Source: Candidatus Aerophobetes bacterium Ae_b3b
GTDB lineage: Bacteria; Aerophobota; Aerophobia; Aerophobales; AE-B3A
Assembly: GCA_005223085.1 (NCBI GenBank)
Contig: NJBP01000002.1
Coordinates: 1 to 64,000, forward strand
Direction of reading: 5' to 3'
Length of the DNA: 64,000 nucleotides
The notes under the pieces were generated by a model that searched no databases, was not told the DNA's origin, and worked only from the letters and a program-made list of their open reading frames with translations. The position numbers and the translations under genes were made by a program. Below are positions 16,642-25,638 of the stretch, in pieces (within the stretch, counting starts at the first letter, position 1; each line of letters starts with the position of its first letter).

Positions 16642-17627
16642 GCAGTTATATTTCGTTTAAAAAGAGTACTAAAATATACCAATGCGAATCCCATCATTAT
16701 CACCGTCATTATGACCCCAAAGGTTGCCCCGTACCCTACCTTGTAATTGACAAAGCTCTCGAAATACACATTGGTCCCCAGTACATGAGTAAAATCACCT
16801 GGACCTCCTCGGGTAGAGAGCCACACGTAAACAAAATTGTTAAATGTCCAGATTGTGATCATGAAACCCACGATGGTGATAATTGGTTTCAGAAGAGGAA
16901 GTGTGACATAACGAAGTTCATGAAACCAGCCCGCTCCATCGATTCTGGCAACTTCGTATAACTCCTGCGGGATGGATTGAAGCCCAGCAAGAAAACTGAC
17001 CACGGCGAACGGCAGCTCTCGCCATACCACTATTAAAATAATTGATAGCCAGACGACAGAAATATCAGTTAAGAAAAAAATCGGCTGACGTATCAATCCG
17101 AGGTTCTGAAGAGTTAAATTGACCACTCCGTATCTGCTATGAAGCATCCACTTCCAAATGGTTACCGCCACCACAGGAGGAACTCCCCAGGGTACAAAAA
17201 TAAGTATGCGCCCCATTCCGGCTAGGTGCCACCGCTTTAAGGCCTTGGAATTTAAAAGCAGTGCCAGTCCAAGACCCAGTAAAATCCGAAAAACCACCGT
17301 GGCCCCTGTGAGCCACAATACTGTGTTCTTAAGGGCATTATAAAACGCAGGATCCTCCGTGACCTTGATGAAGTTTTCCAGACCGACGAATTCTCCTCTT
17401 CCCTTGGCAGTCTCAAAAAGGCTAATCTTATGCAGACTGAGCTCTATATTATACAGGGAAGGTATGAAGAAAAAGAAGACCAGGAGGGCTACGGCGGGCA
17501 AAATCAACCCATAGGCGTGAAATCTAGGTCGATGAGACCTATGCAGCCTTCCCCAGAGATTATTACTCTTCCCCATTTCTAGCCCCCCTGTCTCCTTTTT
17601 ATCCTCACCTACACCATTTTCTTGCAA
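16638..17627 (-). CDS. Carbohydrate ABC transporter permease (MalF type)
   Basis: A 329-aa CUT1 permease with a charged N-terminal tail of about 40 residues, then about six membrane segments. The EAA loop reads YEVARIDGAGWFHELRYVTLP. It begins 3 bp after the stop of the binding-protein gene and overlaps the next permease by 4 bp, so the three genes form one operon. Confidence 0.9.
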   Translation of the reverse strand: MQENGVGEDKKETGGLEMGKSNNLWGRLHRSHRPRFHAYGLILPAVALLVFFFFIPSLYNIELSLHKISLFETAKGRGEFVGLENFIKVTEDPAFYNALKNTVLWLTGATVVFRILLGLGLALLLNSKALKRWHLAGMGRILIFVPWGVPPVVAVTIWKWMLHSRYGVVNLTLQNLGLIRQPIFFLTDISVVWLSIILIVVWRELPFAVVSFLAGLQSIPQELYEVARIDGAGWFHELRYVTLPLLKPIITIVGFMITIWTFNNFVYVWLSTRGGPGDFTHVLGTNVYFESFVNYKVGYGATFGVIMTVIMMGFALVYFSTLFKRNITA

Positions 17628-17630
17628 CTT

Positions 17631-18965
17631 CTAGGACTTCCCGGTTGCCTCTTGCAATGCCTCCTCAATAGCCTCCAGGAGATCCTTGCTTGCTCTTTCT
17701 ACTGACTTCTGACCCGAATAAACCGCAGCGAATTCACGGTTCGTAAGGGACCACATCGTCTGTACTCGAACAGGTGAGACAATATACTCATAGAATGTCT
17801 GTGCTTGCGGTATGAGTTTTACATATCCCTCGTATTCAGATGCATAGCTAACTTTTTCCAGAAGCGTTTTTTGGGCGGAGAACTGTTGTCGGTAATAGGT
17901 TTCAAATACATGCTCAGAGCACATCCATTTTAGAAGTTCCCAGGATTCCTTTAGATGTTTGGTATTCTTGTTGATGGCCAGAGTGCGCCCTCCCAAGTGG
18001 GTTCGCCGAGTCACCCTGCCTGCCGGAACCTGGGCAGAGGCTAGGGGTGCCTGGGGATTAGCGTCCATTGCCGCACGAAATGATTGAGGGGGCATGAATC
18101 CCATAGCAAAGTCACCTTTGGCCAGTCCATGGAGTATCTCGGGGTCTCCCCAGGAGTCGACGGCGATTAAGGATCGTGGGGAAATACCTTCCTCAAAGAA
18201 ACTATTGAAATACCGCATGGCTTCCGCAATTGCCTCGGCATCAACTCCAAGTTGCCAGGTACCATCGCCGTTTTGTTTCATAAAGGTATATCCGTGACTC
18301 CAAATAAAGTAGTTAACCAAGAACCACATTCCCCCGGTAGGGCCGCTGCCGGCTGGAAAAGCAAAGCCGTATCGATCTATTATTCCATCTCCATCACGAT
18401 CTTCGGTCAGTTTCTTTGCCACCTCTTTGAAATGAGACCAGGAATCGTCCGGAAAGCCAACAATACCCGCTTTGGCAAAGAAATCTTTTCGATATATCAT
18501 CGCGAAGGTATCAGTGGTCCAAGGGATTCCATAGACATCATCACCCATCTTTCCAAGCTCTAGCGCGACAAAATCATCAATTCCCCTCGGTAGTGGATAT
18601 TTCTCGAACAAGGGATTGAGTTTAACCAATGTACCAGCCTTGGCCAAGTCCATTGTCCATACAAAAGCAAGTTGGAGCACATCGGGGCCTCCACCAACTC
18701 CCGCTTCCCGGACAAATTGAGTAAGAGCATCTGACCAGGGTACTACCTCATATTGGACTTTGATGTTAGGATGCTTCCGGTCAAACTCTTGCACAGCTTC
18801 TGATAGGCCAGTAGCATCAGCCGGAGAATCGTTTTGCCGGAATATCAGACTAATCTTATCTTGGGCAAATCCGGCCATCCCGGTGACCAACGTTAAAGTC
18901 AAACTAAGACCTACTACTAAGACAAGCTCTATTAGTTTTCGTTTCTCAATTCTCATTAATTTCAT
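17631..18965 (-). CDS. Sugar ABC transporter solute-binding protein
   Basis: Family 1 periplasmic binding protein, 444 aa, with Sec signal ending at about GMAGFAQDK. Characteristic segments are FDRKHPNIKVQYEVVPWSDA, GGGPDVLQLAFVWTMDLA and the C-terminal KHLKESWELLKWM. An EF-hand-like DRDGDGIIDRYGF loop (a DxDxDG calcium-binding pattern) is present, as in several sugar-binding proteins. GGAGG precedes the first ATG. The 435-bp upstream space carries the predicted promoter, the conserved leader element and an inverted repeat. Confidence 0.9.
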   Translation of the reverse strand: MKLMRIEKRKLIELVLVVGLSLTLTLVTGMAGFAQDKISLIFRQNDSPADATGLSEAVQEFDRKHPNIKVQYEVVPWSDALTQFVREAGVGGGPDVLQLAFVWTMDLAKAGTLVKLNPLFEKYPLPRGIDDFVALELGKMGDDVYGIPWTTDTFAMIYRKDFFAKAGIVGFPDDSWSHFKEVAKKLTEDRDGDGIIDRYGFAFPAGSGPTGGMWFLVNYFIWSHGYTFMKQNGDGTWQLGVDAEAIAEAMRYFNSFFEEGISPRSLIAVDSWGDPEILHGLAKGDFAMGFMPPQSFRAAMDANPQAPLASAQVPAGRVTRRTHLGGRTLAINKNTKHLKESWELLKWMCSEHVFETYYRQQFSAQKTLLEKVSYASEYEGYVKLIPQAQTFYEYIVSPVRVQTMWSLTNREFAAVYSGQKSVERASKDLLEAIEEALQEATGKS

Positions 18966-19008
18966 TTACTTTACCTCCTATATACAGGCATGGTTCAATT
19001 TGCCGTCA

Positions 19009-19053
19009 AATTCTCCAAGGAAATCTTAATTACCAGAGATCCCTTGGAAAATT
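19009..19053 (-). promoter_or_regulatory. Leader inverted repeat upstream of binding protein B
   Basis: A 12-bp inverted repeat (AATTTTCCAAGG / CCTTGGAGAATT on the minus strand, one G-U pair) with a 21-nt loop, 44 bp before the ATG. It occupies the same position as the repeats in the two sister leaders. Confidence 0.45.
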
Positions 19054-19062
19054 CTTTGCCTC

Positions 19063-19116
19063 AAGCTAGCCTGGCCCCTTATCTCTCACCTCCCTCCTGG
19101 CCTTATTTTCTAGCTT
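19063..19116 (-). promoter_or_regulatory. Conserved leader element, copy B
   Basis: Minus strand: AAGCTAG, AAAATAA, GGCC, the loop AGGAGGGAGGTGAGAG and more, GGCC, three nt, CTAGCTT. The outer stem is 7 bp (19063-19069 with 19110-19116) and the inner stem 4 bp (19073-19076 with 19099-19102), with an asymmetric 3/7-nt internal loop. This exact geometry recurs in copy D. Confidence 0.55.
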
Positions 19117-19283
19117 TTGTTCCACCAAGCCAGATCGTGTTCTCCCAACCTCTCGGAAATTGCTTTATCACCTCGTCAGTTTATGGACCTCTTTTTAGAT
19201 ATCCCTTTCACCTCCCTTCAATTTCTATTTCTACTCTCTGTCTTCTCGTGATAACAAAAACCTTAATTTTTTTAAACTTTGTT

Positions 19284-19325
19284 CTCTCAAAACTTTATCT
19301 TAGGATGCGGCTATTAGAAAACCAA
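19284..19325 (-). promoter_or_regulatory. Predicted promoter and operator-like site of ABC operon B
   Basis: Minus strand TTGGTT (19320-19325), 17-bp spacer, TAAGAT (19297-19302), followed by GTTTTGAGAG (19284-19293). A near-identical GTTTTTGAGAG occurs twice just downstream of the promoter of ABC operon C, which suggests a shared regulator site. Confidence 0.35.
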
Positions 19326-19400
19326 CACCAGAGAGGTGTAGTTGTTTATCTACTATACCCTGTGATCGGCAGAAAAGCTATATTAAGTCCTTGCCCGTAT

Positions 19401-20708
19401 TTAGAAAGACCGACGATAAATTTGCTCCACATCTTCCTCAGTTGCTGGGACAGGATTCTTTTCTACACCTCTCCTCATAGTTTTAAACGCACCTTGGGCC
19501 ATATTCGAAATCTTATTTTGATCGATCTTCAATTGACTAAGATTTACTCTCAAACCCACCTTCTCCAGTAGCTCCTTTACTGCCTGGATACTCTTTTTTG
19601 CCTTCTCCTTAGTGCATTCACGTATCGATTGACCCATAGTTTTAGCTATCTCACAGTACTTATGCACAGTTTTTTTATCCCCGTTATCGATGTTAAACTC
19701 CATCACGTTAGAGGAGATGGCAGCTAAGGCCACCCCATGATCAACATTAGGATAATGTCCGCTTATCGGATGAGCCATAGCGTGGGGAAGAGCTGCAGAT
19801 GCGACGGCAATAGCCCAACCAGCGTAGGTATCAGCGAGGGCCATGTTGAATCTTGCCTCCATGTTATCTCCTTCCCGGTAGGCTGCAGGAAGATAACTGA
19901 AGACAAGTTCAATCGCCTTCAAGCAGTAGCTATCTACAATAGGATTACCCTCCCTGGATACAAAAGCCTCCAAAACATGGGCCAAGGTATCAAATCCTGT
20001 ACGGGCAGTTAGTTCTGGAGACATATTTTTTGCTATATTTAAATCTACAATGGATACCCGGGGATACATATACTCTGAACCGAACCCTGGCTTTTCACAC
20101 GTCTCAGGGTTGCTAATCACAGCATATCTGGTTACATGACTTCCAGTACCCGACGTGGAAGTCACAGCAATTACGGGTAATGTGGCCTCGGTTATAGATA
20201 GTGGTTCATCCTGTGTTACCGAGAAATCCCAGATAGAACAGGGGCTACTTTTAGAGTGCCCTGCCACTACTGCTATTACTTTTGCCGAATCCATAGCCGA
20301 ACCTCCACCCATGCCCACTATCACCTCACACTGGTTTTGTAAAGCCAATTTAGCCCCTTCATCCACTATATCTACGGTGGGATTGGGTTCTACCTTCCCA
20401 TAATGGAATACCTTAAGCCCTTCTTGCTCCAGATATTTTCTTGCTTTGTCCAAGAATCCCAATCTCTGCATGCTTTTTCTACCTGTAACCAGTAGGACAG
20501 ATTTACCCAGTTTTCTTGTCTCTTTACCGAGACTTTCCAGCGCTCCCTCTCCAAATATGAGGTTAGTTCGAGGAAATAGGTACCGAAATGTCATTTTCTT
20601 CTCCATCTGTAGTTTATGACTACTTTTGCTTACCCTGTCTTCTATATTTTCCAGCACTCCTTTACCAGACATTAACTCTGTTCTGGGTAGCAGATATTCA
20701 AAATTCAT
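19401..20708 (-). CDS. Iron-containing alcohol dehydrogenase
   Basis: NAD(P)-dependent group III alcohol dehydrogenase, 435 aa. It has GMGGGSAMDSAK (nucleotide binding), STSGTGS and the metal-binding region FDTLAHVLEAF...HAMAHPISGHY with the expected His residues. The N-terminus is odd: residues 1-38 (NFEYLLPRTELMSGKGVLE) repeat the true family start at residues 39-60 (TFRYLFPRTNLIFGEGALE). A second ATG at 20594 with GGAG upstream may be the ancestral start. The first ATG overlaps the stop of the upstream phosphodiesterase gene (ATGA), so the extended form is probably translated. It is likely to oxidise an alcohol or polyol released by the upstream hydrolases. Confidence 0.88.
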   Translation of the reverse strand: MNFEYLLPRTELMSGKGVLENIEDRVSKSSHKLQMEKKMTFRYLFPRTNLIFGEGALESLGKETRKLGKSVLLVTGRKSMQRLGFLDKARKYLEQEGLKVFHYGKVEPNPTVDIVDEGAKLALQNQCEVIVGMGGGSAMDSAKVIAVVAGHSKSSPCSIWDFSVTQDEPLSITEATLPVIAVTSTSGTGSHVTRYAVISNPETCEKPGFGSEYMYPRVSIVDLNIAKNMSPELTARTGFDTLAHVLEAFVSREGNPIVDSYCLKAIELVFSYLPAAYREGDNMEARFNMALADTYAGWAIAVASAALPHAMAHPISGHYPNVDHGVALAAISSNVMEFNIDNGDKKTVHKYCEIAKTMGQSIRECTKEKAKKSIQAVKELLEKVGLRVNLSQLKIDQNKISNMAQGAFKTMRRGVEKNPVPATEEDVEQIYRRSF

Positions 20709-22639
20709 TCTTCTTGCTCCACTACATCGTAAAGTACTCGCCCCTCTGCATTTCCCGGTGGGTGTATGCCTACAAGATAAGCTACAGTTGGTGTCACATC
20801 TATAGTTCTCGCTGGAACCTTACGTCGATATCCCTTTTTAACACCTGGACCCTTTATGAAAAGAATTGCTTTCATCGTCCCCAAGTTCTGCCTAGAAGAC
20901 GGAAGATAGGTATGGTGGACGCCAGCGAAGGGATAAATGCCTTCCTCAGACTCATAGGGAGGATCCTCAATAATAGGCAGTCCTTTAGTGAGTATCCAAG
21001 CTGTCTCATCGTTGTACTTTGGATTTAGAGTATATACGATATCTCCCACTCTATCTCCGTGCTGACCAAAAAACGCGGCCTCTTCCTTCTTCAAGATCAT
21101 ATTTACGACATTCTCTCTAGTTTCTGGATCTTTGAGATTTCGGAAAAGGTCGATAACCTTCTCTCTTATCTTCTCGTAATCTTTAGGGTCTACAACCCCT
21201 CCTTTTTCTCGTCCGGCGAGGTTAACATAAATATACGAACCAAAGGGAGAAAAGACTTTAGTTTTGGACCAGTCAACTTTCAGGTTACCATCCTCAGTCT
21301 CTTTGTAAGCTATAAGACCTTCTCTCGCCAAAAAGTTATTGCAGTGGAATACCTTCCTTGGAGCCATATGTCCATGGTCTGAGACAACTAAGATAAGGGC
21401 CTCTTCTCCAGCTGCTTTCATAAGTCTTCCTAAGTAGACATCCGCCATCTGATAGACTCTACGGATGACCTCTTCACATTCTGTTGCCCTTTGCTCCTTG
21501 TAGGCAGAACTTTCCGGGTCCATTCCTCCAAGATAGCAGTGATCAGTGTAATCTATTCCGTGCCACTGGGCAAAGAGCATATCCCAGTCCTTATTCTTCA
21601 CAAGATACTCTCCTGCCTCTGCCAACCAGCTCATTTGATTCTCCAGCTCCTCTAGATATGTTTTTGAATCTATCCATCCTCCCAATATAGGACTGTAAAT
21701 ATCACAGAGAAGCTGATACGGTCGGCCGATATGCTCTGTGAGCTCTCTGGCAAGACTATCTGGATAAGTCCACCCCGTGGAGGGAAAGATCTGGCTAAAG
21801 TAGAGACGAAACCTTTTCGCATCCTTGGAAAGCTCAATGAGTTTCATACGAAAGTTCCCTTCCTCTTTTCCTTTACTGGTGGTAAATTCTGCCTTCAAAA
21901 AGTTGCTCCACTCCCCTTCAGTTATGCTACATAAAGCTTTTTCTATATCTTTTTCCTCTGAGAGGAAAAATCTGTCGTAACCCTCACCTTTGCTATCTAT
22001 AACCAGAGCATAAAATGCTTTCTCTTCTCCCCCCGGAGGACGGATCTTTAGTATGGTCTCTAGCGGAGGAGAGTTTGAAGAAGGCCTGTTTCCCCATCTC
22101 TGCGCCTCCTTAAACTCTACCTTATAGGCACAGCTTATCTCCTTAGGTCCTGCCCCATAGGCTTCCATGTTTCTTTCTCGCATCTTCTCTGTGGAAAACC
22201 CAAGTCTAGGAGCAATTTGGAAAGGGTTCCAATCTGGATTTCCCACTCCTTCAACCTGTAGACCTTCCTTTATAGTTGGAGGCCAGGAGGCTGGGTAACG
22301 CAAGAGAATTACCTTCTTTCCCTGTCTTTCTGCTGCGTTCCATAGGTACTCTGCCTGACATCTTTCGGTGGTGAAAGACTGAAACCTCTCAGAAAGGGAA
22401 GTTCCGGGAAGATGAAGAGTCATCTCCACAATACCGTGAGTACCTACGTTGGCTCCTGTGGCAATACAGGTCCAGTTCATAGCTGTACCTGTGGGAATAG
22501 CAGGAAAAGTTTCTGAGGTCACTCCCTCTTCCATAAGGCGCTTCATGTTGGGAAGATGACCTTCCTTCACAAATCTTTCCACTAAGTTCAAATTCGCAGA
22601 GTCGAGTCCTAGTAGTATACATTTTTTTACGCGTGCCAT
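20705..22639 (-). CDS. Type I phosphodiesterase / nucleotide pyrophosphatase family hydrolase
   Basis: Alkaline-phosphatase-superfamily hydrolase, 644 aa, apparently active. LLGLDSAN supplies the first metal ligand, Thr52 in TGTAMNW is at the nucleophile position, GIDYTDH supplies the middle ligands, and VVSDHGHMAPRK the second metal site. A C-terminal block HHTYLPSSRQN...TPTVAYLVG is typical. No signal peptide is visible, so an imported or internal phosphodiester, nucleotide sugar or similar ester is the likely substrate. AGGGAGA precedes the ATG. It overlaps the iron alcohol dehydrogenase by 4 bp. Confidence 0.85.
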   Translation of the reverse strand: MARVKKCILLGLDSANLNLVERFVKEGHLPNMKRLMEEGVTSETFPAIPTGTAMNWTCIATGANVGTHGIVEMTLHLPGTSLSERFQSFTTERCQAEYLWNAAERQGKKVILLRYPASWPPTIKEGLQVEGVGNPDWNPFQIAPRLGFSTEKMRERNMEAYGAGPKEISCAYKVEFKEAQRWGNRPSSNSPPLETILKIRPPGGEEKAFYALVIDSKGEGYDRFFLSEEKDIEKALCSITEGEWSNFLKAEFTTSKGKEEGNFRMKLIELSKDAKRFRLYFSQIFPSTGWTYPDSLARELTEHIGRPYQLLCDIYSPILGGWIDSKTYLEELENQMSWLAEAGEYLVKNKDWDMLFAQWHGIDYTDHCYLGGMDPESSAYKEQRATECEEVIRRVYQMADVYLGRLMKAAGEEALILVVSDHGHMAPRKVFHCNNFLAREGLIAYKETEDGNLKVDWSKTKVFSPFGSYIYVNLAGREKGGVVDPKDYEKIREKVIDLFRNLKDPETRENVVNMILKKEEAAFFGQHGDRVGDIVYTLNPKYNDETAWILTKGLPIIEDPPYESEEGIYPFAGVHHTYLPSSRQNLGTMKAILFIKGPGVKKGYRRKVPARTIDVTPTVAYLVGIHPPGNAEGRVLYDVVEQEE

Positions 22640-22710
22640 ACCATGCTTCTCCCTAGTTCGTTAATGTGCCCTTCGCAAAATTCGAAAATCAGCTACTGCT
22701 ACTTTATCTC

Positions 22711-22887
22711 CTATCTGCTTGCGATAGAGTATCCATCAGTCCAGAGTTTTCTGCTGCAGCATCTTCCGCTTAGATGTAGGAACTCATACAAAATCTCATT
22801 CCTCGATATACTCTTTATTATATTCACCAGCTTTGCTGGAGTGTGCCTTGGTGGAGCTGAAAGGAAAAGATGGACATGACCCCTCAT
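22711..22887 (-). pseudogene. IS200/IS605-type TnpA transposase remnant
   Basis: A 58-codon frame encodes GHVHLFLSAPPRHTPAKLV and then IIKSIS...LWTDGYSIAS, which matches the middle of IS200/IS605 HUH transposases (HVHLF histidine pair, then PPKxSPAxVVKxIKG and LWSDGYFV). The N-terminal part and the region with the catalytic Tyr are gone. It fills most of the space between the phosphodiesterase and the sulfatase-like gene and shows that a transposon was once inserted here. Confidence 0.7.
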
Positions 22888-22897
22888 ATTGTAAGAA

Positions 22898-24268
22898 CTA
22901 CCTCACTGAAGTGTGAGATAACTCATACTGAAGCTGCAACATCTTTGTTTTCTGGGAGAAGGTTCTGTTTATCTCTTTTACTTTAAGGGTGAAATACCTG
23001 CCAAGATGGGATAAAAACTCCTCTACTTTTTCCGGATACTCGTCGATGAGGTTTTTTGTTTCTTTAGAATCCCCCTTTAAGTTATAAAGTTCATTTTTCT
23101 CCCCTTCAGGGTGAACAAGTAAGCTCCACTCTTTATCTCGGATGCACCGATGATATGATTCATGGTAACCGGTTATGATAAAATCTCTTATCTTCTCCTT
23201 TTTTCCCCTAACAACGGGCCAGAAGCTTTTCCCGGACATAGCCTGGGTCTCTTTTTTGAGATCCATTGCCTCCAGGATGGTAGGAAGAACATCAGGCATT
23301 TGAATGAGAGTATCAATCCTTTTCCCTGCATAAAGTCCCTCAGGAGGATGAATGAAAAGAGGTATTCTTATAAGCTCACCGTATAGATTATCCGGGGTCT
23401 TCATTATGGAGCCATGATCTCCATGAGGATGTCCATGATCGGAGAGGAGTGCTATAAGAGAGTTATCATAAAGACCACAATCTTTTATCTTCTCTAAAAG
23501 GTATCCCACCCACTTATCCACAAAGCTTACCTCTCCTGCATATAGAGCTTTCACATATTTTAGCTCCTCATCACTCATCCAGTCAACTTTTCCATATTGG
23601 GGATGGATGAGTTTGGGACCTTCATAATTAGGATTGGTATACATCTTATCAAAAGGAGAAGGAGGGTCCCAGGGCTCATGGGGATCAAAGGAGTCCACCC
23701 AGAGAAAGATCTTTTCCTCACCTTTATTGCGTTCCAGCCACCTTACCGCCTCCTGCATGACCTGGGCGGCAAAATAGTCTTCTTCTTTTTGCCAATGTTC
23801 GGTATTTTTCAAGTACTGCTCAAGCATTCCCTCCACAGGATCGCCTTTCATGGCTGGCTTTATATAACCATTGATATTCTTATTTAAAGGGCCTGACACA
23901 TAGGAGTCTGCCTCCTGTCCCCTTATCCAACGAAAGCAGCTAAATCCTCGGTGAAAGTTCATGTCAGGTTTAAATAAATGGTAGGTGTCAGCAATCAAGG
24001 CTGAGGTGTAGCCGTACTCTCTCAATATCTCTGAGATAGTTACATCCTCTTTGGTTAAGGGTTGCCAGGGTCGGTAGGGAAGGCTACTACATCCTGTGAA
24101 AAGCTCAGTTCTAGCCGGAATGGTGGGAAGACCTTCGGTGTAAGCCTCTTCAAAGAGGATACTCTCCTTAGCAAATTTATCTATATTGGGCGTCTTTATC
24201 CATGTATTCCCATAGCATCCCAGATGATCCTGCCTCAAACTATCCAGCATAATCACAATAAGGTTCAT
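22898..24268 (-). CDS. Sulfatase-like hydrolase, Thr-nucleophile type
   Basis: A 456-aa cytoplasmic sulfatase-fold protein. Motifs: MLDSLRQDHLGCYGNTWIKT, DSFDPHEPWDPPSPF and LSDHGHPHGDHGS. The nucleophile segment is LPTIPARTELFTG, with Thr49 where sulfatases have Cys or Ser. It retains Pro and Arg of the signature. AGGAGGAAAGTTG precedes the ATG used here. It is the first gene of a probable sulfatase-phosphodiesterase-alcohol dehydrogenase string, interrupted by a transposase remnant. Confidence 0.85.
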   Translation of the reverse strand: MNLIVIMLDSLRQDHLGCYGNTWIKTPNIDKFAKESILFEEAYTEGLPTIPARTELFTGCSSLPYRPWQPLTKEDVTISEILREYGYTSALIADTYHLFKPDMNFHRGFSCFRWIRGQEADSYVSGPLNKNINGYIKPAMKGDPVEGMLEQYLKNTEHWQKEEDYFAAQVMQEAVRWLERNKGEEKIFLWVDSFDPHEPWDPPSPFDKMYTNPNYEGPKLIHPQYGKVDWMSDEELKYVKALYAGEVSFVDKWVGYLLEKIKDCGLYDNSLIALLSDHGHPHGDHGSIMKTPDNLYGELIRIPLFIHPPEGLYAGKRIDTLIQMPDVLPTILEAMDLKKETQAMSGKSFWPVVRGKKEKIRDFIITGYHESYHRCIRDKEWSLLVHPEGEKNELYNLKGDSKETKNLIDEYPEKVEEFLSHLGRYFTLKVKEINRTFSQKTKMLQLQYELSHTSVR

Positions 24269-24513
24269 CAACTTTCCTCCTGTTTTTTGATCTTATCTAC
24301 TTTGCCTCTAGCCATAGTTTGGTTGGATATTCTGGTATTATTCATTACGAAAGGTAACCGTCAAAAAAATTGCAGGATGATCATAAGAAAGAACTAATCT
24401 CCTCGAGAAGAAATTTGAACCACGTCATACTCTCTACCTTTCTTTAAGAGCTCTACCGTAATCAAGTCACCGCTGAAGCCCTGGAAAATACTCATAATTC
24501 GGGATAGATTTCT

Positions 24514-25635
24514 TTATGAAGGTAAACTTTTACCTGTAGTAGGATCGAACAAGTAGATATTTTTTTCTCTAAAAGCAAGGAAAATTTGATCTCCAACCCC
24601 AAGCTCTTCTACCTCCAGAGGAGGAAACACTCCTCTCAATTTTATCCTGTCCCTTTCAAAATGTACCACTATCTCTCGACCAAATTTCTCTATTACCTCA
24701 ACACTCATCTTCAAGCTGCCTATGTATCCTCTCGGAGATCTTTGATTAGCTTTTACTATACAAATATCTTCTGGCCTCATTCCAATTACTACCTTGTCTA
24801 TATTACTTTCTTTAATAACTTGGGTTAATCTAGGGGACAGCAGAATCTTAAAATCTTTGTTTAAAAGAACTAATCCTCTTCCCTCTTTAAGTTTAAATTC
24901 ACAATCACCAAAGATGTTCATAGGAGGATTTCCAATGAATCTAGCAACAAATTTGTTTTTGGGTCTAAAATACACCTCCATAGGAGATCCTATTTGCTGG
25001 ATCTTTCCTTCATTTATAACAACAATTCGATCACTAATTGACATTGCCTCATTCTGATCATGGGTTACATGAATTATCGTTGCTCCAAGCTTTTGGTTTA
25101 ACCTACGTAACTCTGTTTGGAGTTCTATTCTCAATCGCGCATCTAGGTTAGCAAAGGGCTCATCCATCAGAAAAACTGAAGGATCTCGCACAATTGCTCT
25201 ACCAATAGCTGCTCGCTGTTGCTGTCCTCCACTTAACTCATGAGGCATTCTTTCAAGCAAATGTTCGATTCTAAGCAGGCGTGCAGCATTTTTTACTTTT
25301 TCCAAAATCTGCTCCTTAGAAAACTTCCTCTGCATACGCAGCCCAAAAGCAATGTTGTTTTTGATTGAAAGATGAGGAAATAAGGCAATACTCTGGAAAA
25401 CCATGGCTATATCTCGGTCCTTGGGAGGAAGATGGGTGACCTCTCTTTTCCCTATGAAAACTTTCCCCTGATCTGGCTGTTCGAGACCAGCTACACAATA
25501 AAGAGTTGTAGATTTACCACATCCACTGGGCCCTAGTAAGGTCATCAATTCTCCATCGTTAACCTTCAAATTAAAATCTTTGACCGCTGTTATCTTGCCG
25601 TATTTTTTGGTCAAATTTTCGAGTCTAGCTTCCAT
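24514..25635 (-). CDS. Sugar ABC transporter ATP-binding protein (MalK/UgpC type)
   Basis: A 373-aa ATPase: Walker A GPSGCGKST (residues 35-43), signature LSGGQQQR (134-141), Walker B FLMDEP (155-160), followed by a C-terminal TOBE-type regulatory domain with GMRPEDI and GFREK-like ends. It belongs to the operon with the two permeases and binding protein at 25.6-28.9 kb. As it is the only ATPase gene in the window and two other CUT1 importers lack one, it may energise all three, as MsmK does in streptococci. Confidence 0.93.
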   Translation of the reverse strand: MEARLENLTKKYGKITAVKDFNLKVNDGELMTLLGPSGCGKSTTLYCVAGLEQPDQGKVFIGKREVTHLPPKDRDIAMVFQSIALFPHLSIKNNIAFGLRMQRKFSKEQILEKVKNAARLLRIEHLLERMPHELSGGQQQRAAIGRAIVRDPSVFLMDEPFANLDARLRIELQTELRRLNQKLGATIIHVTHDQNEAMSISDRIVVINEGKIQQIGSPMEVYFRPKNKFVARFIGNPPMNIFGDCEFKLKEGRGLVLLNKDFKILLSPRLTQVIKESNIDKVVIGMRPEDICIVKANQRSPRGYIGSLKMSVEVIEKFGREIVVHFERDRIKLRGVFPPLEVEELGVGDQIFLAFREKNIYLFDPTTGKSLPS

Positions 25636-25638
25636 TCT

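Noticed and set aside
18990-19571. 193-codon plus-strand frame
   Set aside because: Crosses the regulatory leader of ABC operon B and the 3' end of the alcohol dehydrogenase; composition is typical of an antisense shadow and no domain is recognisable.
24394-24495. 33-codon frame after the ABC ATPase gene (SIFQGFSGDLITVELLKKG)
   Set aside because: No ribosome binding site, too short to judge; possibly a remnant of a TOBE-like end but not supported.
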